Shown here: positions 55,734 to 64,000 of the stretch, piece after piece | Numbering within the stretch: position 1 is the first letter of the stretch | How the letters are laid out: every line of letters starts with the position of its first letter | Source: Corynebacterium ulcerans | GTDB lineage: Bacteria > Actinomycetota > Actinomycetes > Mycobacteriales > Mycobacteriaceae | NCBI RefSeq assembly: GCF_900187135.1 | Contig: NZ_LT906443.1 | Span: 1,984,001-2,048,000, forward strand | Length of the DNA stretch: 64,000 nucleotides | Direction: 5' to 3' | Translations under genes and position numbers: made by a program | Notes under the pieces: generated by a model | Databases searched by the model: none | What the model was told of the DNA's origin: nothing | What the model saw: only the letters and a program-made list of their open reading frames with translations

Positions 55734-56457
55734 TGGACGACCTTTGCGCTTACATAAAATTACGGATGATGATGAAATCTGGATGTACTTCTTGATAGAT
55801 ATCAAAAATTTTAAACCACTCGGCGGAGAGAGGTCAGTGCCTTAATCGCCACGATGTGACCACTGTAACAATTTTTGGTCATGTTGTAGTGGTAGGGAAC
55901 GGACATTAAGAGGCTTGTGACGATGTCGTCTAGTGCACTCCTTTTATACAATTCCCCATTTCGTGCCCCTGTGGCGTCAGGCCTGAACTTTTACAACCGA
56001 GACACTTCTAGCTTATGCAATAGAAGGGTTCTACGTCACCGGAAAAAGTAGATGTGTTTTTCATTACTGCAATCTTTGTTGTGATCCCCCAGAGTCTAGA
56101 GATCTAATACGATGAAAGTGAGGTGTGTGACACGAGACTATGAACCCGCGCGTCACGCTAGCAATAACATGGTCAGGCCTGTGCAATTGAAATCTCGACA
56201 ATTTTGGTTTGTGGTCTGGCTTCCGTTGGCGTCGTAAAGCTTGCAACGGCAACAACGATTAACGGTGGTGTGCCGCGGGGGTGGGTTTGAAAAAGTAGTG
56301 CCACGTTATGTGCATTGTTGTGTCCTGTTGATCGCTGATCCTCTCTAGGTGACTGGGTAGCAGTTGTCTCGTTTAATAGTTCGAGGTGCTTTTTGGAAGG
56401 CATCGCGAGCATGCGTAGGTCCGGAGGGCCTCCGAAGATCCCCGAAAGGTTAGATAC
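55734..56457. other. Long intergenic region between sseA and the Cj0069-like gene
   Basis: About 720 bases contain no convincing gene. GGAGGGCCTCC at about 56420-56430 is a short symmetric stretch near the next start codon. CGAAAGG at about 56440-56447 serves as its ribosome-binding site. The AT-rich 55740-55820 stretch probably holds the sseA promoter. Confidence 0.5.
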
Positions 56458-57528
56458 ATGCACAAGAGCATCGTTGTATTCGAAGTAGAAGGCGGAAGTG
56501 ACAAGCAGTTCAACGGTCACCGCAAAGATACGCTGCCCATCGTTGACGCAATCAAGGAAAAAGGGTGGCATTCTGAGGTAGTTTTCTACCGTCCCGAGTG
56601 GTCTGAACAGCTGTTTGACTATGTATCGCAGAACTTTGATGGCTATATTTCTCGCGTTAACCCAGGCAACATTCCTGGCGGAGAAAAAGGCTACTTTGAG
56701 CTGCTTACTAAGCTTTCCGACGCCGGCCTCGTGGGCATGTCCACCCCGGCAGAGATGATGGCCTACGGCGCAAAGGATGCCCTGGTTAAGCTCAATGACA
56801 CAGATCTAGTTCCCTCGGACACTGCCGCGTATTACGACGTCGAATCCTTCCACAGCACTTTCCCCACGTCCCTGTCGTATGGCGAGCGCGTACTCAAGCA
56901 AAACCGTGGCTCCACCGGCTCCGGTATTTGGCGCGTGCAGCTGGAAGATAAAGAACTTGCAGCTTCTGTCGCTCCAGGAACTGCGCTGCCACTCGATACC
57001 AAGCTGCGCTGCACCGAGGCTGTAGACAACCACACGGAAATCCGCGAACTCGGTGAGTTTATGGACTTCTGCGACCAATACATCATCGGCGATAACGGCA
57101 TGCTGGTAGACATGCGCTTTATGCCGCGCATTGTGGAAGGCGAAATCCGTATTCTCCTGGTCGGCCCGCATCCAGTCTTTGTTGTTCACAAGAAGCCGGC
57201 CGCAGGCGGGGATAACTTCTCCGCGACCCTCTTCTCGGGGGCAAAGTACACCTATGACAAACCAGAGGCGTGGCAGTCCCTCGTGGATATGTTTGCCGAC
57301 GCTCGCCCCGTCATCGCGGAGAAACTTGGTGGAGACAACATTCCATTGATCTGGACCGCCGATTTTATGCTTGCTGACGGCGCCAACGGTGAAGACACCT
57401 ACGTTCTAGGGGAAATCAACTGTTCTTGCGTTGGTTTCACGTCCGAATTGGACATGGGAATCCAAGAGCTCGTAGCCCAAGAGGCAATCCAACGCGTAGA
57501 AAAGAAGTCGGAAGCTCAGACCGCTTAA
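56458..57528 (+). CDS. Cj0069-family protein (ATP-grasp-like)
   Basis: This 356-residue protein belongs to the Cj0069 family, which resembles ATP-grasp ligases. The start region SIVVFEVEGGSDKQFNGHRK, the middle KQNRGSTGSGIWRVQLEDKE (nucleotide-loop-like), DMRFMPRIVEGEIRILLVGP and the C-terminal VLGEINCSCVGFTSELDMGI are its landmarks. A ligase or amide-forming reaction is plausible, but no substrate is known. It stands alone between two large non-coding regions. Confidence 0.75.
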   Translation: MHKSIVVFEVEGGSDKQFNGHRKDTLPIVDAIKEKGWHSEVVFYRPEWSEQLFDYVSQNFDGYISRVNPGNIPGGEKGYFELLTKLSDAGLVGMSTPAEMMAYGAKDALVKLNDTDLVPSDTAAYYDVESFHSTFPTSLSYGERVLKQNRGSTGSGIWRVQLEDKELAASVAPGTALPLDTKLRCTEAVDNHTEIRELGEFMDFCDQYIIGDNGMLVDMRFMPRIVEGEIRILLVGPHPVFVVHKKPAAGGDNFSATLFSGAKYTYDKPEAWQSLVDMFADARPVIAEKLGGDNIPLIWTADFMLADGANGEDTYVLGEINCSCVGFTSELDMGIQELVAQEAIQRVEKKSEAQTA

Positions 57529-57611
57529 CCGCCCCCTTTCACGATGTAAAAGACATGTTTTAACGCGTGACGTGTCGCGTATTTTCACGCGTCCTCGCAG
57601 GTTTGTAACCC

Positions 57612-57654
57612 CAACTCCCGCCTTACCCCCAACCAGGGGAGGGGGCGGGAGTTG
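57612..57654 (+). terminator. Terminator after the Cj0069-like gene
   Basis: CAACTCCCGCC pairs with GGCGGGAGTTG; the loop holds a second CCCC/GGGG pairing. Confidence 0.8.
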
Positions 57655-57807
57655 CTTGTGACGATGGTGTTTGACGCAAAGTAGCAAGAACTTCCTATGC
57701 GTCGACCATGCAACCGTGTGCGGAATAGGTAAAGCGGTGCCGATTTGGTAAGAAATAAAAGGACTTTTTAGGCACCACAATCGGGATAGTTTAAAGCTCA
57801 GGTATCA

Positions 57808-59922
57808 ATGGCCGCTGGGACAACTCAACAATCGCAAGCGAAAGCTACCAAATACAGGTTTGATCTTGATGGCCTGCGCGGTATCGCCATCGCTTTTGTC
57901 GTCGTATTCCACGTTTTTGTCGGCCGTGTTTCTGGCGGCGTTGACGTCTTCCTCTTATTGTCTGGCTACTTTTTTCTCGGATCGCAGCTGCGTTATGCCA
58001 TCAAGCCAAACGCGAGCCTAAACCCATGGTGGCCTGTCTGGCGGACGATCCGTCGTCTCTTCCCTGCATTGCTGGTTACGCTGATGTCCACGATATTGGC
58101 GGTGCATCTGTGGATACCAGAGCTACGAACCACCAACTTGTCGGACCAGTTGCTGGCGTGCATCGGTTATTTTCAGAACTGGGAGCTTGCCACCCAAGGT
58201 GCTGCCTATGGCGCGGCGTCAAGCACGACAAGTCCGCTGCAGCATCTATGGTCGATGGCAGTTCAAGGGCAGTTCTACCTCATGGCCATTGCCTTTGCCT
58301 GGCTGCTAGCAATTGGTGTGAAACTGATGCGCCGTCGACGGAAAGTCGTTACGACGCTGCGCATAGCAGCGGGCATCCCGTTGATCCTGATAACCCTAGG
58401 TTCATTCGGCTATGCGGTGTACTTGCATTCAGTAGATCAATCGCTCAACTACTACTCCACATGGTCTCGTTTGTGGGAGCTCACCCTCGGCGCTGTGCTC
58501 GTTTTATACGCCGAAAAACTCCGGATTGCTAAGCGACTAAGCGTTGCCTTTACCTATCTGGGGTTGTTGATGGTGGTTTCTACTGGGCTGCTTTTCGACG
58601 GCGCAACGCTCTTCCCCGGCCCCGCAGCGCTTTTCCCGCTCGGTGGCGCTGTCCTTGTGATCCTAGGTGGTGGGCAAGGTGCGACCTGGCTCAGCAGTCG
58701 CTTTATGTTGTGGCTAGGAAAGATTGCTTATCCGCTGTATCTCTGGCACTGGCCCATTCTGATTGTCTCCACTGCTTACCTTGGCGAAAAACGGCCTAGC
58801 GTGGCATTGGGCCTTGGCGTGGTTGTTGTCTCAATCCTTGTGGCACAACTTACTCATGTAGTAATCGAGGAACCATTTAAACAGCACGCAAAGCGTCCGG
58901 TTTCTTTGGAAGGTCGTAGTCGCATAGCAGTGGCTTCTCTTTCCACCCCCAGCGGCGCGATTCGTGCTGTAGCGGCGCTGTGCGTGGCGACTCTGTGCTG
59001 GACCGCAGTGTGGATTCCTTCTGTCTGGCAAGAGGAAGTTGACCGTGTGAGCGGAACGCAGCTCAACCCGGTGCTATACCCGGGTGCCGCTGCTCTCAAA
59101 GGTGTTCGAGTTCCCAACGTTCCTTTTGAACCGGATCCGTTTGTACTCGCAAATACGCTTTCACCGGCGTGGACCGACGGCTGTATTTCTTTGCTTGGCG
59201 ACGACCCCGAGGTCATCGCCAACGATAATCTAGGTCCTGATCACTGCTTGTACGGTGATATCCACGCTAAAAAAGTGGCATACCTCGTAGGCGGCTCCCA
59301 CGCAGAGCAGTGGATGGCTGCATGGGACGAGATAGGCAAACAACATGGGATAAAAATTGTCCCCTTTGTGCGCCAAGGATGCCCTATGTATAAGGAAGAA
59401 AAAGACGACGTCTTCTCTGAAGAGTGCACGACTTTTAACCAAAAGGTTATTGAGCGGATTACAGAAGATCGTCCTGATTTGGTGATCAGCAATTCCACCC
59501 GACCACTTCTGGAAAAAGGTCACACTCGTGATGAAGTTCCCCAGAGTTATCCCACGTTCTGGGAGTTTCTGAAGAAGGAAAAGATTCCGTTCATCGGTCT
59601 AAGGGATAACCCTTGGTTCGTCCTGGCAGAGGGCGAAGGCTGGATGGTCTCCCAATGCGTAGAAAACGGTGGAAGCATCGAAGAGTGCGGGCTGCCACGT
59701 TCGCACGTGTATGCCGATACTGATCCCTCCCAGAAGTTTTTCACGGCAGACTCAATGCTGTCCGTGGATACCGCAGACTGGTTCTGTCCAGACGATTTTT
59801 GTCCAGCGGTCATAGGCAATATCTACATCTATCGCGACGGCAACCATATTTCGGACGCTTACGCGTTGTCTTTGGTGCCGCTTCTCTGGGCGCAAATCAG
59901 CACGTTTGTGAGCAAGATTTAG
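57808..59922 (+). CDS. OafA/YrhL-type membrane acyltransferase with SGNH domain
   Basis: This 704-residue envelope protein has an N-terminal acyltransferase-3 domain with about ten membrane helices (FDLDGLRGIAIAFVVVFHVF, GGVDVFLLLSGYFF, LYLWHWPILIVSTAYLGEKR). An SGNH hydrolase-like domain lies outside the membrane (YLVGGSHAEQWMAAWDEIGK and DGNHISDAYA with the catalytic Asp/His). Such proteins O-acylate cell-envelope glycans or lipids. Its TAG stop codon lies in the first bases of a palindrome copy. Confidence 0.88.
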   Translation: MAAGTTQQSQAKATKYRFDLDGLRGIAIAFVVVFHVFVGRVSGGVDVFLLLSGYFFLGSQLRYAIKPNASLNPWWPVWRTIRRLFPALLVTLMSTILAVHLWIPELRTTNLSDQLLACIGYFQNWELATQGAAYGAASSTTSPLQHLWSMAVQGQFYLMAIAFAWLLAIGVKLMRRRRKVVTTLRIAAGIPLILITLGSFGYAVYLHSVDQSLNYYSTWSRLWELTLGAVLVLYAEKLRIAKRLSVAFTYLGLLMVVSTGLLFDGATLFPGPAALFPLGGAVLVILGGGQGATWLSSRFMLWLGKIAYPLYLWHWPILIVSTAYLGEKRPSVALGLGVVVVSILVAQLTHVVIEEPFKQHAKRPVSLEGRSRIAVASLSTPSGAIRAVAALCVATLCWTAVWIPSVWQEEVDRVSGTQLNPVLYPGAAALKGVRVPNVPFEPDPFVLANTLSPAWTDGCISLLGDDPEVIANDNLGPDHCLYGDIHAKKVAYLVGGSHAEQWMAAWDEIGKQHGIKIVPFVRQGCPMYKEEKDDVFSEECTTFNQKVIERITEDRPDLVISNSTRPLLEKGHTRDEVPQSYPTFWEFLKKEKIPFIGLRDNPWFVLAEGEGWMVSQCVENGGSIEECGLPRSHVYADTDPSQKFFTADSMLSVDTADWFCPDDFCPAVIGNIYIYRDGNHISDAYALSLVPLLWAQISTFVSKI

Positions 59923-59948
59923 GAAAGAATCGACGATTCTTTCCTAAA
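59918..59948. repeat. Dispersed palindrome across the acyltransferase stop codon
   Basis: Perfect 15-base arms, with outer TTTAGG / CCTAAA, surround an A. The TAG stop codon (59920-59922) lies in the left outer arm. The A-rich right flank could make it a terminator. Confidence 0.95.
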
Positions 59949-59959
59949 AACAGCAATGT

Positions 59960-60376
59960 TTAAAGCAGCGTTGCCACTGACTCGGGGTCGGCGTCGGAAA
60001 GCATTTGTCGGCAGCGGTCGTATTCGGCTTGATCGCCAATGAGCTGGGAAGCTCGTGCCAGAGCTGCGATGGCGCGCAGAACACCTCGGTTAGGCTCATG
60101 AGAGTAGGGCACAGGACCCCATCCCTTCCAGCCATTCGCGCGGAGCCTGTCAAGGCTGCGGTGGTAGCCGGTCCGCGCAAACGCATAAGCAGCGGCGAGA
60201 GCGTCGACGTCAGTGGTTGCGACGGCTTCGAGTTGAGCTTCCGCTAGGAGTGCCCATGCTAGGGGGCTTGCGGGGTGTCGGAGTACAACTGCTGCGGTGA
60301 TTTCTGGCTCAGCGGCTGCTTCGTCTGCGGGAAGCATGACGGGTGGGGGCGCGAGCATGTCGTTGAATTGGGTCAT
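59960..60376 (-). CDS. DUF3151 protein
   Basis: This 138-residue actinobacterial protein begins MTQFNDMLAPPPVMLPADEA and contains AAYAFARTGYHRSLDRLRAN, then GWGPVPYSHEPNRGVLRAIA, the DUF3151 hallmarks. It looks like a small TPR-like helical protein. The start at 60376 is taken because the longer open frame overlaps maf. It lies 4 bases downstream of maf in the same unit. Confidence 0.82.
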   Translation of the reverse strand: MTQFNDMLAPPPVMLPADEAAAEPEITAAVVLRHPASPLAWALLAEAQLEAVATTDVDALAAAYAFARTGYHRSLDRLRANGWKGWGPVPYSHEPNRGVLRAIAALARASQLIGDQAEYDRCRQMLSDADPESVATLL

Positions 60377-60380
60377 GCCG

Positions 60381-61007
60381 TTATTCTTCCAGAATCTGCA
60401 TGTTCCAGAAATCTGAAACGTTAAGCCCAAAGGAATAAAGAGCTCGGCGAACCACCGGCAGAGAAAGGCCAATGACGCTGGATGGGTCTCCGTCGATGGC
60501 ATCGATAAACCAGCCCCCAAGTGCTTCGAGGGTAAAAGCCCCGGCACACTGCAAGGGCTCACCGGTCTGGGCGTAGGCTTCGATGTCGCGGTCGCTTGCC
60601 TGTGCAAAGCTGATCTTGGTAACAGACGTCTCCACGTGCTGATAGCTTGTCGACGCCCCATCAACACCGTAAACAATGCAGTGCCCGGTAATGAGGTGGG
60701 CAGTACGGCCGCGCTGCTCTTTCCATCGTTGAATCGTGCGTTCGATAGTGTGAGGTTTTCCTTGTAGCTCTCCGTCGAGGAGCAGCATGGAATCTCCGCC
60801 GATTACAACGTGGCCGGAATATTTGCTTGCTACGGCGTGTGCTTTTGCCGTGGCAAGCTGCGCGACAATCTCCTCCGGTTGCAGGTCCTTGCATTGTTCA
60901 AGGAGGCTGTCCTCATCAATGTCAGCGGGGTCGATGATGGGATCCACGCCGGCAGAACGGAGGATCGCGCGTCGGGATGGTGAAGAAGATGCAAGGACGA
61001 TTCTCAT
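60381..61007 (-). CDS. maf: Maf-family nucleotide pyrophosphatase
   Basis: This 208-residue house-cleaning NTP pyrophosphatase starts MRIVLASSSPSRRAILRSAG. It continues with the VIGGDSMLLLDGELQGKP motif and GEPLQCAGAFTLEALGGWFI with the catalytic residues. It hydrolyses modified or canonical dTTP/UTP. rbsK lies 19 bases upstream on the same strand. Confidence 0.92.
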   Translation of the reverse strand: MRIVLASSSPSRRAILRSAGVDPIIDPADIDEDSLLEQCKDLQPEEIVAQLATAKAHAVASKYSGHVVIGGDSMLLLDGELQGKPHTIERTIQRWKEQRGRTAHLITGHCIVYGVDGASTSYQHVETSVTKISFAQASDRDIEAYAQTGEPLQCAGAFTLEALGGWFIDAIDGDPSSVIGLSLPVVRRALYSFGLNVSDFWNMQILEE

Positions 61008-61026
61008 TCCTTACATCTTATTCGGG

Positions 61027-61929
61027 CTAACTGGGGAGTTCAGCGTCCGCGTGTGGGTAGGAGGCTTGGGCGCCTCGATACTGCACGGCGTAGGCCCCGA
61101 CACGGACCGCATGCTGGGCGGCTTCCACAGACGACGCCCCACCGAGCAATTGGGCTACAAAGTCTCCAGCGAAGGCATCGCCTGCGCCAGTTGTGTCCAC
61201 TGCTGTTACCTTTGGCGAAGGCACCATGACGCTGGACGCAGGGTCTGCCACAAGTGCACCCTTGCTTCCTAGCGTGAGGACAACCGAGGCAAAACCCTGG
61301 GTCAATAGTTCTTGAGCGAGCTCGTGCGGATCATCGCTGTTGATGCTGCTGCCGAGCTGTTCCAGGATGAGGTTGGCCTCGTGCTCGTTAGCCATGATGG
61401 GGTCTGCTTTAAGCAATGCTTCGCGATCCACAGGAATAACGGGAGCAAGATTGACCACAACGCGACCAGTTGCGGCCTTGATCGCTTCCCGGAATCCATC
61501 GGCGGGGATTTCTCCCTGCAGGAGCACGATGTCTGCGTTCGCAATGGTTTCTGCATGCGTGGCGACGCAGGCGGCGTCGACAGTGGCATTCGCGCCAGGG
61601 ATCACAATGATGGAGTTTTCCCCGTCTTCAGAAACTGTGATGACTGCGGTGCCCGTGGGGCCTTCGACCTTCGAGATGTGGTCCAGACATACGTTGGAAG
61701 TACGCAGTAACTCCAGAGCTGGTTCTGCGTAGGCATCTTTGCCCACAGCGCCGACAAAGATCACTTTTGCCCCTTGGAGAGCTGCCGCTACTGCCTGGTT
61801 GGCGCCTTTGCCACCGGGGGAAACGGAACTATCCATGCCGAGGACGGTCTCTCCCGGGTTGGGATGCCGCTGAACACGCACGCTTAAATCTGCGTTGATA
61901 GAGCCTACGACGGCAACAGTCTTTAGCAT
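61027..61929 (-). CDS. rbsK: Ribokinase
   Basis: This 300-residue PfkB-family kinase phosphorylates ribose. It has VVGSINADLSVRVQRHPNPG, the substrate-binding SVSPGGKGANQAVAAALQGA and the catalytic loop AVDTTGAGDAFAGDFVAQLL with the Asp base. It is downstream of a LacI-type regulator gene on the same strand, with a 224-base gap that carries a parS-like sequence. Confidence 0.93.
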   Translation of the reverse strand: MLKTVAVVGSINADLSVRVQRHPNPGETVLGMDSSVSPGGKGANQAVAAALQGAKVIFVGAVGKDAYAEPALELLRTSNVCLDHISKVEGPTGTAVITVSEDGENSIIVIPGANATVDAACVATHAETIANADIVLLQGEIPADGFREAIKAATGRVVVNLAPVIPVDREALLKADPIMANEHEANLILEQLGSSINSDDPHELAQELLTQGFASVVLTLGSKGALVADPASSVMVPSPKVTAVDTTGAGDAFAGDFVAQLLGGASSVEAAQHAVRVGAYAVQYRGAQASYPHADAELPS

Positions 61930-62069
61930 GGTGAGTTACTCCTAACTGGTGGGCGGGCACTGTGTCTTTGTCTAGCGCAACCGATGCACAATCAGATCAC
62001 ATGTCCTTTTAAGTAGCTAACACATAGCCCTGCGACTACCTTAAGCAACCAGAGAAGTCACAAGTTTTG

Positions 62070-62085
62070 TGTTTCCCGTGAAACA
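62070..62085. other. parS-like site, one mismatch
   Basis: TGTTTCCCGTGAAACA differs at one base from the consensus ParB site TGTTTCACGTGAAACA. It lies between the LacI-type regulator gene and rbsK. Confidence 0.5.
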
Positions 62086-62153
62086 TGTAAACAAAAAATA
62101 TAGAGGCACAGTGAAAATGCTCGTTATTTAATTCTATTGTAGGAACACGTTTT

Positions 62154-63188
62154 TTAGCTTAACGTGTGGGAATCTCTGACTTTGAGTACCGTAGGGATGA
62201 CAACGGACTCGGGTGTTGCATCGTTTTTCATGATGGAATACAGCATTTCAAAGGCCTTCTGTCCGATGGCTTCCACTTGTTGATCGATGACAGTAAGCGG
62301 CGATTCTTGGAGCGTGAACACGGCGGCATTGTCAAAACCGATGAGTGCTACGTCCTTGCCAATTTTCAGTTTGCGAGAGTAAATAGCGCTCAACGCGCCG
62401 ACTGCCATCATCATGTCGCCTGTGAGGATACTGTTGACTCCGCGGTCTAAGAGCTCAAGAGTTCCTGCGCGTCCGGCGTCATAGTGGTATCCACCAAAAT
62501 AGACGTCGGGGGAGGGGATGCGTAGATCTTCCTTGATGGACGTAATTGCTTCAAGGCGTACTCTGCCGGTGGACGTGTCTTGGGGGCCTGCTAAGTATCC
62601 AATTTTTGCCTGGCTGTTGAGGCTGAGAAGTCTGATAGCTTCCTTCATAGCAGGAAGCGGATCCGAAGTGACCGAAGGTACAGAACCTCCTAGAACGCTG
62701 CGGTCTGCTGCGACGATGGGGATTCCGGAGTCTGCAAGCTCTGTTATTTTTTCTGCAGATTGAATATGAGGGACAACGATGATGCCGTCGACTTGCTGGC
62801 TGTTCATCGTATCGAGTGCACTGTTGAGAACAATGGGAGATTCATCCGTGTTGGAGAGAATCGTGCTGTAGCCCTTAGCGCGTGCGGCCTGTTGGATCTC
62901 AAATGCCAGGGTGTTGAAATATGGGTTGCAGATGTTAGGTAGTAGGACGCCGATGAGGTTCGTCTTTTGGTTGCGGAGTGCTTTCGCTTGAGCGTTGGGG
63001 CGGTAATTGAGTCGTTTGGCAGTTTCCGCGACGATAGTACGTGTGGACTCTGGGATTACCGGATTGTGTGCAAGGGCGCGGGACACTGTGCTGATAGAAA
63101 AACCTGTCTCAGCGGCAATATCTTTAAGTGTTGTTGACTGGCGCCGACGGCGCGGATAAGACGTAACGGGAGTGCGGGGAGCTTCCAT
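62154..63188 (-). CDS. LacI-family regulator (ribose-type)
   Basis: This 344-residue repressor has a helix-turn-helix (TTLKDIAAETGFSISTVSRA) and a hinge RTIVAETAKRLNYRPNAQAK. A periplasmic-binding-like effector domain follows (LIGVLLPNICNPYFNTLAFE, DGIIVVPHIQS, GFDNAAVFTLQESPLTVIDQ). It probably controls rbsK and itself; the LacI-type operator at 63203-63216 supports autoregulation. RbsR or UriR equivalence is possible but not decided. Confidence 0.85.
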   Translation of the reverse strand: MEAPRTPVTSYPRRRRQSTTLKDIAAETGFSISTVSRALAHNPVIPESTRTIVAETAKRLNYRPNAQAKALRNQKTNLIGVLLPNICNPYFNTLAFEIQQAARAKGYSTILSNTDESPIVLNSALDTMNSQQVDGIIVVPHIQSAEKITELADSGIPIVAADRSVLGGSVPSVTSDPLPAMKEAIRLLSLNSQAKIGYLAGPQDTSTGRVRLEAITSIKEDLRIPSPDVYFGGYHYDAGRAGTLELLDRGVNSILTGDMMMAVGALSAIYSRKLKIGKDVALIGFDNAAVFTLQESPLTVIDQQVEAIGQKAFEMLYSIMKNDATPESVVIPTVLKVRDSHTLS

Positions 63189-63202
63189 AAAACCTGCTTT
63201 GG

Positions 63203-63216
63203 TGCAAACGTTTGCA
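63203..63216. promoter_or_regulatory. LacI-type operator upstream of the regulator gene
   Basis: TGCAAACGTTTGCA is a perfect 14-base palindrome with the central CG typical of LacI/GalR operators, 15 bases upstream of the start codon. Confidence 0.75.
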
Positions 63217-63298
63217 ATCTGAACTTAACTAAAATTAACTTACACCAGCGCGATGGTCAAGTGGGGAAAAGTGGCAAAATGGCTGTTATCTACAAGTA

Positions 63299-63343
63299 AA
63301 CCCCCTTCTTCTCCTGTGTATGGAGTATGACAAGAAGGGGGTT
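63299..63343 (-). terminator. Terminator after accE
   Basis: AACCCCCTTCTT pairs with AAGAAGGGGGTT across a 21-base loop, downstream of accE on the minus strand. Confidence 0.8.
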
Positions 63344-63368
63344 ATGTGTTAATGTATTGTAAGTTTAC

Positions 63369-63617
63369 TTAGTAAAAACTTACATTCCTGAAGGCTGTGG
63401 GATTGTAGGTTATGGGCCGTTGTAGCCGTTCTTCAACGTTGCCCCAGAGGTTACGATCACGGTCTTTAGCGGCGGCTTTCTCTGCATCTTGGGCCAGGGA
63501 AGCAATCACAGTGGTGATCGCAGCCACTTGGACATTGTCTGGATTGCCTTTTACCACGGTAAGAAAGGGCTTCTTAGCCGGAGTGGTTTCTTCAGTCGTG
63601 GTGGACGTATCAGACAT
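63369..63617 (-). CDS. accE: Acyl-CoA carboxylase epsilon subunit AccE
   Basis: This 82-residue small subunit starts MSDTSTTTEETTPAKKPFLT and contains VKGNPDNVQVAAITTVIASL, the epsilon-subunit core, then WGNVEERLQRPITYNPTAFRN. It stabilises and activates the AccBC-AccD complex. It follows accD in the same operon. Confidence 0.88.
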   Translation of the reverse strand: MSDTSTTTEETTPAKKPFLTVVKGNPDNVQVAAITTVIASLAQDAEKAAAKDRDRNLWGNVEERLQRPITYNPTAFRNVSFY

Positions 63618-63715
63618 AGAAAATCCTTCTTGCCATCGGGTGAATAGGATAAGAACGCGGCGCGGTTAGGTATGTAGCTACTAACGGCACCACGCCCTAA
63701 AAACATATTCGAATA

Positions 63716-64000
63716 TTACAGCGGGATGTTACCGTGCTTCTTAGCCGGCATATTAATAACTTTGCGGTCAAGCAGACGCAAGCCTTCTATGATTTGGCCG
63801 CGGGTCTCGCTCGGAGGAATCACGGCATCCACGTAGCCGCGCTCTGCTGCCATGTAAGGATTGACGAGGGTTTCCTCGTATTCCTTTTCGTATTCCTTGG
63901 CCAGCGCAGCGACATCTTTGCCATTGGCTGCGGCGTTCTTCAGCTCCTTGCGGTAGATGAATCCCACTGCACCAGAGGCGCCCATGACGGCGATCTGTGC
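63716..64000 (-). CDS. accD: Acyl-CoA carboxylase beta subunit, C-terminal part
   Basis: The C-terminal 94 residues of a carboxyltransferase subunit run off the right edge. [18 protein letters not shown] forms part of the biotin/acyl-CoA site, and [20 protein letters not shown] followed by RLLDRK is the standard ending of DtsR/AccD proteins. Which of the several corynebacterial paralogues this is cannot be told from the fragment. Confidence 0.9.
   Translation of the reverse strand, partial: AQIAVMGASGAVGFIYRKELKNAAANGKDVAALAKEYEKEYEETLVNPYMAAERGYVDAVIPPSETRGQIIEGLRLLDRKVINMPAKKHGNIPL

Noticed and set aside
36262..60655. GTCGATAAGCT / GTCGACAAGCT words as part of the 11-mer family
   Set aside because: Most fall in Lys-Leu-Ile/Val-Asp codons of minus-strand genes, so protein sequence explains them; only exact GCTTTTCGACG copies were counted.
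62850..62870. GAGAGAATCGTGC in the LacI-type gene
   Set aside because: It encodes the usual YSTILSNTDE of LacI effector domains; KESTILS-like wording here is coincidence.

Overview
The window comes from a Corynebacterium of the diphtheriae / pseudotuberculosis / ulcerans group. The evidence is gene content and order: an EsrISR-type envelope-stress locus with PspC domains, the mntABCD-mntR manganese operon, the htaA-hmuTUV-htaB hemin locus between metX and metY, monomeric isocitrate dehydrogenase, a single-chain pyruvate carboxylase, accBC, thtR/sseA, maf and accE-accD. GC content is middling, with one clearly AT-rich patch at about 32.2-33.6 kb. The species is an inference; no rRNA or other direct marker is present.

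Layout. 0-2.1 kb: esrI (partial, minus) diverges from esrSR. 2.1-3.8 kb: an AMIN-like lipoprotein and a sucrase/ferredoxin-like protein. 3.9-7.6 kb: a methionine importer (metI, metN and two metQ paralogues). 8.0-9.9 kb: two bacterial PH-domain membrane proteins. 9.9-14.0 kb: the manganese importer and its regulator. 14.0-16.8 kb: trmL, folD, a DUF3017 protein and an HNH protein. 17.1-26.3 kb: metX and metY separated by the hemin uptake locus. 26.5-32 kb: icd, an MFS exporter with a MerR/TipA-like regulator, and exonuclease III. 32-33.6 kb: a 59-residue membrane protein and a secreted serine protease. 33.7-41.3 kb: trpS, yhjD-like, a D,D-carboxypeptidase, a degenerate adenosine-deaminase-like protein, an unknown protein, an NlpC/P60 pair and upp. 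41.5-50.7 kb: an XRE regulator, a phosphohexomutase, an M20 amidohydrolase, lpdA and pyc. 50.7-64 kb: a DHA2 exporter, accBC, sseA, a Cj0069-like protein, an OafA-like acyltransferase, a DUF3151 protein, maf, rbsK with a LacI regulator, accE and accD (partial).

Regulation visible in the sequence. Sites of the form T-N-N-AC, six bases, GTCTA lie upstream of metX, metY and both metQ genes and match the McbR operator of C. glutamicum, so sulfur-amino-acid synthesis and methionine import look like one regulon. DtxR-like boxes precede htaA and htaB, with a weaker one before the ferredoxin-like gene. Palindromic operators precede the XRE and LacI regulator genes. A one-mismatch parS-like site sits between rbsK and its regulator.

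The outstanding feature is a family of about 23 short palindromes plus several degenerate copies. Each has arms GGAAAGAATCG and CGATTCTTTCC around one A or T. Roughly fifteen lie inside real protein-coding genes, in three reading frames, and encode KESTILS-, ERIDDSF- or KNRRFFP-type peptides. Others sit between genes, across stop codons or beside terminators. Where a paralogue or a remembered homologue can be compared, the copy replaces host sequence without changing protein length. The arms show paired compensating changes, and several copies have their own matching outer arms. I do not recognise this family. A second over-represented word, GCTTTTCGACG, occurs 13 times, ten of them on the plus strand. 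No tRNA, rRNA, CRISPR array, prophage or insertion sequence was seen.
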